From Lota lota (Eukaryota; Chordata; Actinopteri; Gadiformes; Lotidae), in assembly GCA_026745465.1 (NCBI GenBank), contig JACYXH010000090.1, positions 181,001 through 245,000 on the forward strand: DNA of 64,000 bases, read 5' to 3'. The notes beneath the pieces are model-generated. The model was not told where the DNA came from. It made no database searches and saw only the letters and a list, made by a program, of their open reading frames with translations. Below, one piece after another: positions 13,096-26,557 of the stretch. The first letter of the stretch is position 1. Each line of letters opens with the position of its first letter. The position numbers and the translations under genes are program-made.

Positions 13096-13892
13096 TATGT
13101 AAACCTGTGTTCTGCGTTTTTTACTAAAGAGCAATTTAAGGGAATAGTGATTTCCAGTCAGCAAAGTTTGTATATTTGTCCATGTGCTTTGAGGCGTATG
13201 TGTGCTTTGAGGCGTGTGTGTGTGTGTGATTGAGTGCATGCGTGTGTGGGTTTGCATGCAGGTTTTGGAAAGCATGGACACACTCAAACACACATGATGA
13301 GTGTGTGTTTGGTTGTCCGTGTGAGTGCTTGAGTGCAGCCTGAAGAGCATCAATCCTTGTCACCATCTGAGTTGTAAGCCTCCAGTCTCTCTGTTGATGG
13401 TTCACCAAGACCAACCCCAACCCACAAGCTCAATTATCGAAGCTTTGAACCCTTATTGTCTTTTCCACAACACAAAGTGATAGTGAGGTAATGTCATAAT
13501 GTTACTGCATGGCCATACCTGAAATCCAGCTTAGGATCACGCACCATTTTCTCGGGGTTTAGCCCAATGGATATAGATGCTATCACACCTCCTTAACCAG
13601 GTTATGGGCAGAGATGGCTAGCTCAACAAGCGAACATAGAGCATTTAGCGATGCTTCAATTTAGGCGAATACAGTTAGAACTTTTAGCAATTTTTTTACC
13701 CAGTGTGAAATTGCTAAAATGAGAATAGTTTGTCAATATTTAATGGACACAATGATTTTAGTTTTTCAGGAAACAATTAGTTGTTGGGCCACATGATGTT
13801 ATCTCATGTAATGTATATTCACCCAATCATTTGGCAAAATGATACCGCAACTGTTGCTGTGATCTCTAATCATCGTTCATATTAGTCAGTGG

Positions 13893-13893
<1 letters not shown>

Positions 13894-13936
<43 letters not shown>

Positions 13937-14035
13937 GACAAAGACTGCGTCACAGTTCTCTTCAAATTATTTCCCAGTAGGCTCAAATGGGATACCTTTA
14001 GAACAACAATCGCAAAGCTCGATTTTCTACCACAT
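13894..14035 (+). repeat. Dispersed repeat copy A with (GT)n head
   Basis: A (GT)n tract (13894-13931) is followed by ttattg and a roughly 100-bp segment containing atttcccagtagg. It aligns with a second copy at 15997-16235 with the same (GT)n-ttattg start, the same atttcccagtagg core and a similar agaacaa...atc...caaa tail. The family is not identified. Confidence 0.6.
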
Positions 14036-15994
14036 CGTGCAAAGAGGGCAACACCCACATTGACCCGGTGCATAATGATGATGTCACTAAATAACTAATG
14101 CATGCTAGTCCAACCCCCCACTGTCTGACGAGTCTAAATCTCGTCCCGCACCTGGCAGGATTACCAGAACAAACGGTGGAGGATGTTTCGTTCCTCGCAA
14201 GGCAAGAACAGAATAAAGATGACAAAGTTAGGAGAGAATCACATCCACTCAGGCTACCGCGTCCCCGCGATTCGCTCCATCACTATCATGCTAGTGTCAG
14301 GTTGGCCCTTCCTTTGTTCCCTTAATCCCTAAATCCCATGTTAAAACGAGGCAAGAGAGAGAGCAATAGGGAGAAAGAGAGAGATGAGATGAGGTGATCT
14401 GATCTGCATTGTATCTGCAGGCACATGTTCAGACTGTATAGTCCTACTGTAGTTTGAGATGAGGATGTATCCAGGGGGCATTTGTGTGCCTTGAGCTGCA
14501 GAGCACCAAAGTGCACATGGCAAGTCTGCAGAGTATAATTGAATGAAGACTCAATTGCTGGCCTCTTTGGTCAAAGGAGCTAAATTAAGTAAATTCTTAT
14601 TTTTTGAAAGAAGGTTTTCGTTTGCTACTTCGTTTGGCTCAGTCACCCCACAATGATTATATAGCAGGTCTCGAAACATTACCGTTGTTGGGTATTTTAA
14701 AACTCGGGTCCCTGTCGCGAAGGATTCAATCTAATTTCAGTTTTGACTAAATTAAATTGTAAAATGTTTCATGCTGCCTCTCTGCCAACGCCAAACGTTT
14801 GACATAATGTCTGTCTCTGTATTCTTTTTTTAAACTGAGGTTAACTTATTTCTTATAACTGAATTTATATGAACAATTGTATGCATCAAAGAGAAGCTGC
14901 CAACCTTTAAGTCTAACTGATAGAATGGTAGGAGTGAGTCTTGCAGCAGGCTAGCTTGTGGGTGACTCAAAGGCCTCATTTACAGTCAGGCCTAAATAGC
15001 GCTGATGATGATATTCTCCTGAGCAGTGTCAACAACAGAACATGTCACATGGACTCTCATAATTTCAAATAAGATTGATTTGAAAAGATCATCTTCAATG
15101 GTTGATGGTTCTCATCCTCAGCAATGGATGAACAGCTGGTCACAGCAGGCGACCTGAGAAATGGACCCTTGTGTTGCAATTCAACTCATTTCCGTGGAGT
15201 GCAATATTGTTGTTTTTTGTTATGTTGGGCACAGTTTGAAATTAAACAAATAGCTAAATCAAATTGGCTATTGTACTCCACTTATGCTTTTGTGACCCAC
15301 CAATCGATGTCCTCTTTGCTGTGTGACATTTAACTTAATGAGCGTCACATGACCACGCTCCATTCAACCACGCTGCAGCGGAAAGATATTCATCCATATC
15401 CATCGTCGCCGAAACGGTCACGCCATTCCTGCCATGGTTCTTTCTTATCTGATGGCCCACAAGTGAGTTTGAAAAGGTCACTAACACCTGTCTCTTTCTC
15501 CCTGAAGGAGAATTCCCATACTGACAATATGGGTCTGTAAGATAACAAACTACAATAGCCTTTAAATGGGTCAAATTAAACCTTGACTCATTTGTCTTTT
15601 GTCGAAATACTATCGGAAGTGACGATTAAGTAACTATATAAATGCACGATTTTGATATATTGAGGTAGTTTGGATTGAGGTAATCCTAAACGCATAGATC
15701 ACAAGCATTGTTGCCGTTTCACTGTAATGTGAGTTAAATTACCCTGTCTTTATGAGACTGTGTTAGTCTATCAGAGGCTGTTTTTAAAGCAGAAGTATAG
15801 TGTTGAAGCTTTTAACAGTTGCACACTTCAGAAAAATGTCCCTGCGGCCCAAGTGGTTCTCGAGCTCAGTTGGATCGATACAGCAGAGTAAATCCTGTGC
15901 TTTATTGGACAGTTGGTGTGATATGCAGTTTATTTTCCAATTCTTGGTGTTTATTGGTCGGCTGTGTTGCGACCCGGCGAATCAGGTGTGACCC

Positions 15995-16235
<241 letters not shown>

Positions 16236-17021
16236 ACACCATGGGGTGTCATGGACTCGTTCTCTCTCAAGCTGCCCATGTTTTTCCCGCTCTTTCTTTC
16301 TCTCTCTCTCTCTGAAAGCATATCTTCTGAGAGGGTGCACGCTCATCTTTGAAAGCATCGTGGCTCAATATTTCAAAGATTGGTCTTGATTTTGTTTCTG
16401 CTAAGAAATAAGAAAACCACACTCATTCCGAGTGAGCCACAAAGACAAGAAAATGAATTGCCTCCTCTCACCTTTCCAGCAATCACGGCCGCCGTTGCAC
16501 TGCCAGCCCATTCATACAGAAGTGAATACTCCCCAAAGGATGCATTCCATTTCCCGTCCCCCGCGCTCCCACCCACACCTTTACTCCCATCCCTGCAGCC
16601 CTCATTCTCCCCCCTGCTGTTACCTAATTATCCCAGATCTAACAGCCATGCACCAAATTCTTAGTTGGGAATTGATTAAAGGAAGTCACTTCTTCTGTGG
16701 CGCCCACTTTCCAAATAGGGGGGGAAAAAAGAAAAACGTGCCTTCATGAAACACACGACACAGACATGGCCAAAACCAGAACTGACTTCGGAGGACTGGA
16801 CGCGCTGCAGTCGCGGTCGAAGTCTACCAACACGGGATAGAGGTGAGTAAGGAGGGTGGTGGTAGGAGAGGGAGATGTGTGGAAGTCATTATAAAATGCT
16901 GTATTGGATAATAACACTCCTGAGCAGGGTAAGCCGCGTGTCAAAGAAAAACGTGTGGAAGGAAAATGGTTTGACAGTGAAAAGAGATCGACAGTGGGAG
17001 GTCAGTGTGCCCATTTGGTTT

Positions 17022-17055
<34 letters not shown>

Positions 17056-18764
17056 GAGAGAGAGGGTTTTCTTTTTCACCAGCGGAAATATTAGCGGTCT
17101 TCAATTAGCAATGGCAGCAGAATCCTAGCTCACCCACGGTGGCTGCCACCGTGTTGCTCAACATCCTGATTACATGTTTTCATATCATGCATGAACTGTA
17201 GTCGCTTGTTTACACCCCATAGGAGTTTACAGATTGAGATGAAACTGCATTCTCTCTCGCTCTCTCTCTCTCTCTCAGCATCCAAATCCCAGGTTAAAGC
17301 TGCTGACGACCCAGTTTGAGCTGGCTGAACCCAAAACTTTGTGCGCAGGAAGGATAAGTAATTTCCAGTGACCCAGCCCTGAACTTAGAAGACCGAAAAA
17401 CTGAATTTTAAACACACAGAAGCACACACACACAGAATCGGCCTGCATCTTTATATTTTTCTTGTATTTTCATTGTTTCCTCGTACTCTACTGTCAGTGT
17501 GCATTACTCCACCTCTCCATTTCTCTCTGTCTCTGTGTATGTGTGTCTTTCTCTCCTTAAAATACTGCATTCATCAACAGCAGGGTCTACCTGTGCCAAA
17601 GTAATTACATCTAGCATAGCTTGTCCTGGGTCACCTTGGAATTTGGAAAGACTGGAATACCGGTGTGCCATTGATGATGACGCTTCAATTTCTTTCTTGT
17701 GTGTGTGTTACTGTGCTTCAATATGGCTGTGTGGGTGTGTACCCTCGTGTATGTTTGTGTGTCTGTGTCTATACGTTTAACACAATTAATCAGTTTGCAT
17801 TCTAACGAAGTTGTTCATTTGGTTGAAATCAGACGGCCATCCATTTGTTGTGAGCAGCAGTGAGGCCAGACCCTCTCTTGAACAGCAGCAGGTGTTTAGA
17901 AACCTGTATAGGAATAATCAGTCAAGGATTTCCCTCCGAATCAAAACTCATTGCTTAACTAAATATAAAAATAGTGCCTTGAAAAATGCTGAATCTATTC
18001 CCCCCACAAGGCACTACCCATTTTTCCTTCACCTGTGGATTATGCTACTACAGCTTTTCTACAGCTCTGTATGCCAGGTAAGTAGAGGCGATTGGGAAAC
18101 GCCTTCCTGCCACAGTCCTCTGAAGGCATCGCCTCAACCTCTACAACTATACGATTCAGGAGGAAAATATTACTTCAGAGTATTAACCTTACCGTGAATG
18201 TCTTTTATTTACCGTTTCTTTCCTCCAGGCATTACCATGAAAAAAAAACCCAATCTCATTTCAGTTCAATCCAATTCAATGCAGATTCTGGTTTTTGTTT
18301 CCAGCTTTACCATGAAAACCCCCGAATCCCTCGTGAACGGGGCCCCCCAGGACCCTCTTTGCTGTGAGGCAGCGGTGCCAACACCATCAATTTTATTGTG
18401 TGTTTATTGTCCCCTGTGCGTCCCCCCCACACGAGGGAACGTGCGCGCATGGGGGACACGTGTGTTTGTTGGAGGTATTTGTAATCGCCACACGGCCGTC
18501 ATGCCTCTTGCTGTTGTTTCAAACAATAAGTCGGACAGCCCTGTCTGCACGTCCATCCTTCAGAACGAATTAACCCCTCGCACTCCACCACTGCAATCAT
18601 GCTGAACGTCTGCTGCTCTCCCATCTGCTCCCCCCCCCCCAGCTAACCTGGGTTCAAGCATTCTGCCTGCGAATGCCCCGTATTAAGCTGTCAACCGTTC
18701 ATTACCATGGCGGTCTTTAGGGGAAAGACTGATTGCAGGCACCAGCCACCAATTGTTGCTGTAT

Positions 18765-18891
<127 letters not shown>

Positions 18892-20850
18892 GAATATGGA
18901 GGCTCTTCAACTTCAAGTGACAATTACATTAGAATAATTATGTTCAGAAATTCCGCTGATTCTGATGCACCGAATGGCACACCGAATGGTGTGCGTTTGT
19001 TAAACATGCTAAAGAAAATAACCTTAACGTTGTTGTTTTTTATGAAGCCAGCTATTGTCTCAGCTATTCTGTAGCCTGGAGTACTCCGGGTATTTAATAT
19101 TCACCGCTGCATAATTATCATATCCCTTTTAGAATCCAGTGCAGGTTTCTTTAAATAACATAGGGTACATGACAGAACGCATGCACTCGCATGCACACAC
19201 ACACGCACGCATGCACGCACGCACACGGTCATGCACACACATGCAATCTCCATCTCATTGTATCAGCACTATACGACCGGTGGTGAAATAGGGCCGGTGT
19301 TGTGGTAAAAGCGCGGGATGGACAGGCCATAACGTCTGATTGCAGAAGTCCCCCCCCCCCCCCCCCCCCACTGAGGAGGGGTCAGAGGGACCTAGGAGCT
19401 CCTGCGCTTTATATCTGACTGTTTTTTTATTTTTCTCTCTGATTGGTTCGTCCCCAGTGCCTTTTAACTGGAGTGGTTTTGTTCCACCTTACCCACTCCT
19501 GGAAAAAGAAAATCCATCCCCACCCACGCGGGTGGGGGGGGGAGGGGGGGGCGGGGGCTTCATGAAGGGAAACCAAGCGCTCATGCGTGCACCCCGCCGG
19601 TCACGGAAGGGATATGTGTGTAAACGTGGAGATTTACAGGTTGGTGGGATGCAAAACAAAACGACAGAATCATGTTGTGCCATGTCGAAGCAGAGATATT
19701 GTAATGCTTCTGGATTAATCGGGTGGCCGTGCGGGCAACCTTTCCAAAAGATGGGTAATTGCAGCGTATAATCGTCAACAACCTGCAATATTATTTATTT
19801 CTACTGTCTAATTAGCAATGTGCTCCAAAGGCTGTGTCTTTATGAATGGGTTCGTAAGAAGAAGCTTGTTTGTGTTGAGGGAGGCACAGCAGGACTGATG
19901 TTGTGGAGTTGTGTTCTGTCAGTGTGTCGAGGATTGACTTCAGCACAACATCAGACGGACCAAACACCAATATGTAAATATAGGCGGGTTTGTAACACAC
20001 CCTTACACAACAAAAGCACATTTAGGGTAAGTAAAGGTCCACCGTACATTGATCCCTTTAAACAAAGGCATCTCAATACAGGCTTGAGTGTGAGCCAAAC
20101 AGACCATGGAGGTTTGAAATGGGATTTGAGAATTGAATCAGAGGCTCTCTCAGGGAACATAGATACACCGAAAGATACATTCAATTGAATACATTTTAGA
20201 TGATACGCCAAACTTCATCATTGGGCCTATTCCTTTTCTATTATTTTCTTCTTTTCCAAGGGACTCCACCCACTGCCGCCAAGAAGAATCAGGCAAAAAA
20301 AAGCATAGGCCTTGAATGTCAATGGCTTGAGGAATGACTTAATGTTTTCACACGTTCAACAGGTCCACGTGGGAGATGCTGCCTTGTAGAAGTGTAGCCT
20401 GGATGTAAATATTGATCATATAAGAGACGGAGGAAAACAAAACACATTTCCTTACTTGAGACTTAACCATGTAGGCTGCCTCTCGACGGAGAGCCGCCGA
20501 GGGCCGCAGAAGCTGGTGATGTAAGCGCTTATGCAATTCCGCTGCCTCACTGTACACCAGGCGTGCCTCTCCGAAAGCGCGCTATTTTTATTGCTAGAAA
20601 TGTGTGAATGTTCTGCATTCTATTCCGTCTATTGACACAAACAACGCTTATTAAAGGTGATAAAACACGGATTACATTTGAGTTTATGTTAAGGCCACAT
20701 ACAACTGAAAGCATATTCTGCGTTTTGGAATGGAGTGATTCGTCCTTGAAAGCCTCAGACCTCTAGTAGCAGAGCGAAGTGACTGCAGGCCTAACTGTTG
20801 CTGTTTATTTTTTTTTTTTTATTTTTTAATTCGCTTCATTCAGTATTATT

Positions 20851-21559
20851 TGATGAATAGCCCTCAGCCAATCAACGCCGAGGAAGGGCGGGGAGCCGAG
20901 GCGGGAGCATTTCAGCACCACGCGCAGCTCCAGTCGCTCCACTGCAGCGAAGCGGGGCTGGGAGGAGAGAGAGAGAAGGGCTCGCGCACTGGAGACGCCA
21001 CATCCCCTTTTTAAGAACACCTTTCGGTTGAGCTCCAGTGCCAGTGGTTTCGCGGTGCGCATCGATGGGTGATCCTGTCTCCGTGGAGTCCAACTGCGTT
21101 CCCCTGCATTGTGTCTGCGTAACGGGTCTTCCTTCGCCTCTCTCGGCTGCGGCGGCTCAGTTCATCGCTTCTTTGCTGCCTGTAGGATTTGATCCAAGTT
21201 CTGGGCATAGGACAGGCTACTGTTAGTGTTTTGTTGTTCACAACACCGTACAAACAACTCTTGGTGTGTTTTTTGTTTGTTTTTGTTTTTGTTTTGTTGG
21301 TGTTGTGCAGTGTTGAGGTGTCCGGCTGGTCTGCGCGCTTGAGGGAGGTGGAGACAGAGAGCAGAAGAGCCATGAAGTTGAGCTGATCCACCAGACAGCG
21401 GTGCTCGTTCTGATTGGCCCATTCATTTAGTGCGCCGCTCTAGTCTACCGGTTTGGTAGTCGTCCGGGTAGATCGCGATTCCTTTGCCTACTTTTGTTTT
21501 TCTTCTTCTTCTTCTTTGTTGCGTGGACAACTAGCCGAAGATAAAGAGGAAGACCCTTT
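20851..21559 (+). promoter_or_regulatory. STXBP5L: Probable STXBP5L promoter and upstream leader
   Basis: GC-rich block upstream of the STXBP5L start codon. Visible elements are a CCAAT box (agccaatca, 20866-20874), two GC boxes (gggcgggg 20886-20893 and gaggcggg 20898-20905), an RE1-like site (20911-20931), and an inverted CCAAT (gattggcc, 21412-21419). No convincing TATA box is seen, which suits a CpG-type promoter. The transcription start cannot be fixed; a non-coding first exon and leader intron are possible. Open frames here (for example 21038-21226) are not convincing. Confidence 0.55.
20911..20931 (+). promoter_or_regulatory. STXBP5L: REST/NRSF (RE1)-like site
   Basis: The left half TTCAGCACCACG is identical to the canonical RE1; the right half CGCAGCTCC differs from GACAGCGCC at three positions, giving 18 of 21 matches. 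RE1 sites silence neuronal genes outside neurons, and STXBP5L is a neuronal/endocrine gene, so the location is sensible. Two of the differences fall in the degenerate core consensus, so binding strength is uncertain. Confidence 0.45.
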
Positions 21560-21646
21560 ATGACTTTTCACGTTTTACTTAAGCAAAAGACGGAGAGACG
21601 AAAGCTGCTGCAGGAACCGTCGACTCTGTGCAGCCCACCTTCCTAA
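21560..21646 (+). other. Possible upstream ORF, 28 codons
   Basis: ATG at 21560 opens a 28-codon frame (MTFHVLLKQ... to ...CSPPS) ending at TAA 21644-21646, 163 bases before the STXBP5L start. It is the only upstream ATG in the last 250 bases of the leader. It matters only if transcription starts above it, which the sequence does not prove. Confidence 0.3.
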
Positions 21647-21690
21647 CGAGTTGGCTCGTCTTCGACACTCGGTGTGTTGGGGTGGGGGGT

Positions 21691-21717
21691 GGGGGGGGGG
21701 GGGGGGGGGGGGGGGGG
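21691..21717. repeat. G27 homopolymer in the STXBP5L 5' leader
   Basis: Twenty-seven consecutive G, preceded by gggg-t-gggggg-t (21679-21690), ending 92 bases before the start codon. If transcribed it would be a strong quadruplex former in the 5' UTR. Confidence 0.95.
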
Positions 21718-21809
21718 ACAAACAAACGGTAATTCAACGACCGCAGAGCGCACATAGGCTAGTCGTAACAACGTAACAACGTTGGTCGTAACAACAACAG
21801 CCGGAGACG

Positions 21810-21974
21810 ATGAAGAAGTTCCGTAAGGTTCTTGACGGCCTGACCACCTCTTCCCCCGGAGGGACTTTGGGCTCCCCGTCCTGCGGCAGTGTGGCTGGGA
21901 CCCCGACCGCGTCCACTCCTAGGGAAGTCGATGTCCAAGAGACGCTTGTCTCGGAAAACTTTCAGCTGTGTAAG
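21810..21974 (+). CDS. STXBP5L: Tomosyn-2 (syntaxin-binding protein 5-like), coding exon 1
   Basis: This exon encodes the first 55 residues of tomosyn-2, a cytosolic WD40-repeat protein whose C-terminal R-SNARE motif sequesters syntaxin and SNAP-25 and so restrains vesicle priming in neurons and endocrine cells. The start ATG has A at -3. The protein opens MKKFRKVLDGLTTSSPGG, passes through a Ser/Thr/Gly/Pro-rich linker, and ends VQETLVSENFQLCK, matching the start of vertebrate tomosyns. The donor is a near-ideal GTGAGT (21975) in phase 0. Compared with mammalian STXBP5L, which begins MKKFNFRKVLDGL, two residues are missing after MKKF. The paralogue STXBP5 is the main alternative, but the neighbouring GTF2E1 supports STXBP5L. 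No WD40 repeat is encoded yet. Confidence 0.92.
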
Positions 21975-24900
21975 GTGAGTAACCGGTGTGATTTGCATCC
22001 CGCATCTGTGATGGAAAGATGGACCACGGTCTCTTCTCAGGAGCTGCAATGTGGAATAAATGAGTCTGATCGTCAGTCCGTCATCTCTCCCGCTCTTTGC
22101 CCTGCATCGATTTTCGTTTGTAATAGAATGGAATTGAATATCATGTGTTAAACTATTTGTTTGATCCGGACATTAGCCCAAAGTACAGGGTGTTCCAAAA
22201 TGCCATAGTCGTAGGTGAACCCCCCCCCCCCCCCCCCCCCCAATGAAACCGGTAACTCAATTGCCACGGACTACAAACTTGAAGCCAATAACCGAAAGGA
22301 GCCCTTGACAGAGTCGTAAAGCAACTGTTGTGATTATTATGTCCCGTTGTTTTCCTATAGTTTTTTTCCTACACAAAGCTACGCCTCCACGGCCATGTGT
22401 GCACAGCTTCTTGTGCTCATATAACGTGACTGGTTTGCACATCCAGTCACCATGTGAGAACCAGCAAGCCAGTCGTTATGGGCTGGCCATGCCCCCCCCC
22501 CCCCCCCCCCCCCCCGATCCGGGTGGTGTTTAGAATGTGGGACAATTTGAAGTAATGGAAAGAGTTTCCCCGCAATAGCGAAGGGAGATTCAAAGGGAGA
22601 TAAGGGTGGTGTCGATTTTAATAACCAGCGGTCCTTCCCTTCATGAGCAAAAAGTCAGCAAGCCGCTCGGAGCGACCCTGCAGTGTTATCGGGACGCTGA
22701 TCATTTTTCCTGGGGCTCTATTTATAGCCACCTCCGCGCCCATTGCAGCCCTACTGGTGTATTTAGACCTGACTGCAGTGATAATTCTTGCCCTCGAAGA
22801 GGGTTGATTTTCTTTCTTTTAATAATTGATTAAGAGGATGGATAGGATGTGGTTTTTTTTTACACATTGAAGTGGGAAAGGCATGTTAGTTTTACATTGA
22901 GAGGAAAATAATGGTGTGTGTGTATGTGTGTTCATAATGGTGGGTGGGTGTGTCTGTGTGTTTATAATGGGGGGTGTGGGGTTATGGTTAAGGCCATGTA
23001 CTGTTGTGTCGCTGCACGGCACTACATGGTAGATTAGCATCGTTTTCAATTGGTTTGCTGTCATAGCAATGGTCTCAGCAAGTTAACACATGGCACAACA
23101 ATAATAGCAACAACAATCAATGTAAATAAATTGCATTTTTCTAACAAGGGCCATATCTGGCCTCTGTTTCATTTGTATATCCTTTCCACTCTGATGGCAA
23201 GCAGATGTTTGAACAAGGTCGAGCTAAGAAGTACCGGCTATTAATTACAGCAACATCGATCGTGGACTCCTATAGATTGTCATGTACTTCACATCATTGT
23301 AGCCTCGCTCTAAGTCTTCCGGACTAAAGACTTGCTTTCTACTTGTAAAACTACCCCTTTAACTTCTGTTCTCTCATAAGCCACAAGGTAGGTTCTTATT
23401 TTATACAGGAGGTGTAGTTTTAATGATAGATGGCATCATTAAAGCACTGACTAACAGCTGTGGTAGTTTGTGAGTGTGTGGGAAGTGTCAGAATCTTAGC
23501 CCACTTTGCTGTAGCATGTGACCCTTCCTCAGTGGAAAATAGAAAGGAGGGAAAGGGGATTCGATGAAGTATCCACGCATTCTTCTCTTCTCCCTCGGTG
23601 TTGCAGGAGGCATAATAGGAGGAGGATGAAACGGATTAGAGGGAAATGCGTCTCTCCTAAAGGATGGGAACTTGGCCGGGATGGCAGGGGAGGATGGAGG
23701 TAGAATTCACAGTTAGCGGGAGATTGATGTGAGCGACGTATTGCATTCATTCATCCATTCACCTGCGCATCCATCCATCTCTAATTTCTTAGAGATGGAC
23801 GCCCAAAATATTGCCATCCGTCCACAGAGCTGTATTTACAACCAGGAGGGATGTGTTTCATTACTGCAGGTATGAGTTCAAGGTCTCTCACTCTTTTTTT
23901 AAGGGGTTGCGGAGGAAGGCAGGAGGAACCCAGCTGGCCCCCGGGAAAGAATGTAATTGTGGCTGACGGTCTCATTGTGTTTCACGGAGGAAAGAGATGA
24001 CTAACAAAAAGCCTCTCCTCTGAAACGGGCGCAGCAGAGAAAGCATGCGCAGAAAGAGAGATGATTAAGTTACCGCCGGTGGGATACACAGGAAGATAAA
24101 TGGCCAAATGTCACATAGCGAAACATTTGCATGCAAAATACAGACATTTCTAGACGGGTGTGTGCAAATACATTACGAGGAATATGTGCTGATCATCGGC
24201 ACCTGATGCTTTCCCTCATAGCGAAGCAACCTGTGGGTGAATGTACGCAAGGTGCCGGCCACAAGGATGTTTAGAGTTAATTTGTAAGGTCATGCTGTGG
24301 TGCGAACTGTGGCTGTACAGATGGTACGGCCTCCCATTCGTTCAGGGTGCGAACTCTTCACCCCTAACAGTTCCCCCTCTCACGTGCGTGGCAGGAAACT
24401 ACATGTCATGTGACACGTCCTGGGTAACCTCGGCCCACTATGGGTCCAGGGTTGTGTTTGAGGTATTACCGGATCCGTCTGCACATGGTCCGTGTGCAGG
24501 TATTTAAGGCATTCCTGTAGAAATGAAATTGGTTTTTGTTTGTTTGTGCATAGACTATACATCGCTGAGTGTTTTGATCACTGTAATGACTTTCTCAAAT
24601 CCCTCCATTGGTCAAATGAGTCCAACGGTTCTGCTTTTGTGTTTTTGTCTGCTTGCATTTGTGTTTCATATCATATCTTGTCTTGTTAGAACCGAATTGA
24701 ATCTAGCTATTCTATCAAGGACTCCTCTTGTGTGGCTAGTTTTTAATCTTTGGCATTTAATAATCCTTTTGAGTTTATTCATTTAGACCCCAACAGGCAA
24801 TACGCTCTGCTGTGTCTTAGTGACTCACTCTCTTTCATTGAAACACTTAGAAGAGGTTCATTTTTTTCCAAGTTTGAGAGCTGTTCAAGATCAAAGTTGG

Positions 24901-26523
24901 GGGCAATAAGAGTGCTTCTTCCTTCTGCCTCGGTCTGTCTCTCTCGTTGCCTTTTATCTCCAGGCATCTCACGGTCACCCGTGGGTAGCCGGTAATGGCT
25001 CGCCTCTTTGTAGAGATGATGACATTACCGACTATACCTTGATGTGGCTCAACACTCCAGCCGCAAAGTTTGCCACTCTCACTTCACCGCCTCCGAGCAT
25101 GAAACAGTGACTCAATCGCCGGGGTCGTAGCCGCGCCGCCATTAGCCGAGCGACGTTTGTCTGTCCAGGGCTCAGGATCTCTGAGGGAGGAGAAGACGCC
25201 GTGAAGTTAAGCAAAATACCAATTAATTATTTGCTGCAGCGTTAACCCCTTCAGAGAGCAGACACAAGTATAGGACAGTAAAACACACATTGGAGCAGCA
25301 CGGCGCCAAGAGGAGGTTTGGCACTCACCCACCGACGAGTCCCTTCTAACATATGGCCCTACTTCCGCCGTTGGTCTTTAAATACAGGCGGCTTGGTTGG
25401 AAATATCTGCTGTTGAAAACAAATGAGCCTTAAGGTTTACTGTTTTGGTTTTGGTTTTGGTTAAGAATCGACATTGCTTTGCTGGGCTCTGTTTTTTGTT
25501 GTTGCGTGTTTAAAAGGACATTTTGGGCAGGAACAGGCGAGGCACTGGCTGTCATTACCAGAGACTGATACAATGTACACATTCATAGTTTGCATGCGTT
25601 CTACCGCCAGTGGGAGCACTGATTAGAGTGTGACCAGAACCAGCACTGCTCCCTGCAGAGAGCTTGTCCATAAGAGATGACATCATGCCATGCGAGATCT
25701 TATTACTCAATAGCCCATCGACAACAACGACAAATAATCACATGCGGAGAACCACATGGAGAAACGAATCCCATCTTCCCTTCCATGTGACGCACCGAAG
25801 ACTTGAGTGGTGCGGGTGCCTTGTGCTTTCCACCTCTAATGCTACTTCCTGTTGTCATGCCTCAGTTATGCTTTATGAAGCTCCATTCCTTCCATTTCAC
25901 CCACTCAGACGGAAAAGATTGGGCGCTAACATATTCTGGTAACAAATGCTCTGAATTCATGCTCGTAACAATAGAGTTGCATAATGTATCAATATCACAA
26001 AATGACGCTGTTGAGATGGGTTGTTGGGTTGTTAAGCTGCAACGTGCCTTTTTGAGAAACATTTGTTTCGTCAACAATACCGTTGGTAAGCAAATACCTT
26101 CCTTGGAGAGGAGCATGTCCACATTGTCTGAGCTCAGACCGAACATATTTGTTGAAATACCGCATTATTGCATCACAATAACTATAAAACAATAATTACT
26201 ACATGATTTTTTACTCCTCCATATTGGGCACCCATAGAATACTAACCTTCATCGCATGCTACTCTTTTTCCTCTTACTTGTGTATTGGTGGATGCAGAAT
26301 GTGTGTGTACTAAACAAGCAAACTTGTGTGTGTGTGTGTGTGTGTGTAGAATCAAGTGTGCATCGCTGCTGTTGACACACATCCCAATTAGAACCAATTA
26401 ATGAGTAGTGCTTGAGCATTTGTTTTTGCTAAAGGGTACTTTGGCAAGTTTACAGCAGATGCATGTCAGCTGTTTAACAAGCTCAAACACCGCATCAATG
26501 CCCAGAATGACAATTCTTGTCAA

Positions 26524-26557
26524 TAGCGGTGTGTTTTTGACAAGAAACACACCGCTA
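26524..26557. repeat. Perfect 13-bp hairpin
   Basis: TAGCGGTGTGTTT (26524-26536) and AAACACACCGCTA (26545-26557) are exact reverse complements with an 8-base loop. Confidence 0.75.

Noticed and set aside
21038-21226. Open frame in the presumed STXBP5L leader
   Set aside because: No resemblance to tomosyn or another family, and it ends before the true start; treated as leader sequence.
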